Source of the DNA: Vibrio mexicanus
GTDB lineage: Bacteria > Pseudomonadota > Gammaproteobacteria > Enterobacterales > Vibrionaceae
Assembly: GCF_001012815.1 (NCBI RefSeq)
Contig: NZ_JYJP01000015.1
Coordinates: forward strand, 124,001 to 188,000
Reading direction: 5' to 3'
DNA: 64,000 bases
A program made the translations under genes and the position numbers. Position 1 is the first letter of the stretch. Every line of letters starts with the position of its first letter. This document shows, piece after piece, positions 63,774 through 64,000 of the stretch. Under the pieces are notes generated by a model. That model ran no database searches. It saw only the letters and a program-made list of their open reading frames with translations, and was not told where the DNA came from.

Positions 63774-64000
63774 ATGAGTATTTCATTTATTGGATTAAGC
63801 GTTCTGTTTTTTGGCTTCTATGCGATGCTAGCCAATTTCAAGAAACAGAAAAAAACATTTAACTTCCGTGTACTAAGTGCACTGGCTGCGGGCCTTTTAT
63901 TCGGTGGTGCTATCCAACTGGTGTTTGGTGTTGGAACGGTAGCAACGGCAGGCTTTGAAGAGCTCATTTCTGTTTTCGGTAAAGGCTACATTAAGCTGCT
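63774..64000 (+). CDS. Sodium:dicarboxylate/cystine symporter family, 5' part
   Basis: The 5' part of a symporter of the DAACS family, cut by the window end. MSISFIGLSVLFFGFYAMLA is the first helix, and FNFRVLSALAAGLLFGGAIQ with FEELISVFGKGYIKLL is the second region seen in GltP, DctA and TcyP. The short first loop and context behind a YheO-like regulator and ridA favour a cystine carrier (TcyP), but the substrate cannot be fixed from 75 residues. AGGAGAG precedes the ATG. Confidence 0.78.
   Translation, partial: MSISFIGLSVLFFGFYAMLANFKKQKKTFNFRVLSALAAGLLFGGAIQLVFGVGTVATAGFEELISVFGKGYIKL

Noticed and set aside
1..64000. tRNA, rRNA or insertion-sequence genes
   Set aside because: No cloverleaf with a CCA end, rRNA motif or transposase was recognised in either strand, though short or diverged cases could be missed.

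Overview
The window reads as Vibrionaceae chromosome, most likely a marine Vibrio. Pointers are a PanP-type aspartate decarboxylase, the compact cobT-cobS-cobU-cobC salvage set beside btuCD, astE, a DUF3319-like protein, and dense short intergenic regions with intrinsic terminators. Housekeeping or metabolic stretches alternate with three accessory blocks.

Layout. 1-4.2 kb: 3' end of fumC, a 50-aa membrane peptide, a broken methyltransferase, a MAPEG protein, a sterol-type glycosyltransferase and an ASCH/YqfB protein. 4.3-12.4 kb: a mostly co-directional cluster of poorly recognised genes (muramidase, lamin-tail protein, four-TM protein, lipoprotein, REC-like protein). 12.5-26.8 kb: a chemoreceptor, a beta-barrel protein, regulators, transporters, hydrolases and a CNNM/CBS protein. 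26.9-32.4 kb: a minus-strand operon of a Cache/pentameric-ligand-gated-channel-like fusion, a solute-binding-domain/TRIC (UPF0126) fusion and panP. 32.4-39.4 kb: an R-body (refractile body) locus with eight or nine RebB-family or RebB-like paralogues, three DUF2589-type proteins and a degenerate AAA-AraC regulator. 39.7-54.2 kb: cobalamin salvage and import, peptidases, astE, MFS and LysR genes. 54.6-62.0 kb: an AT-rich ter-linked biosynthetic module (PRTase-TRSP, HAD, StiP-type PRTase-PELOTA, C-C lyase, two TelA, two TerD). 62.6-64.0 kb: YheO-like regulator, ridA and the start of a dicarboxylate/cystine-type symporter.

A recurring technical feature is that many genes are split by single-base shifts. 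Most are repaired by adding one base to a short homopolymer, usually G or C (for example 1624-1629, 3200-3202, 10728-10733, 55222 and 56274). I therefore treat most of these as intact genes damaged by base-calling and give the full span, flagging each. The esterase at 21036-22001 is different: it carries an in-frame stop.

The strongest candidates for an undescribed system are the channel/receptor/decarboxylase operon (26900-32352), the expanded R-body locus (32454-39346), and the muramidase/lamin-tail/lipoprotein cluster (4306-12379).
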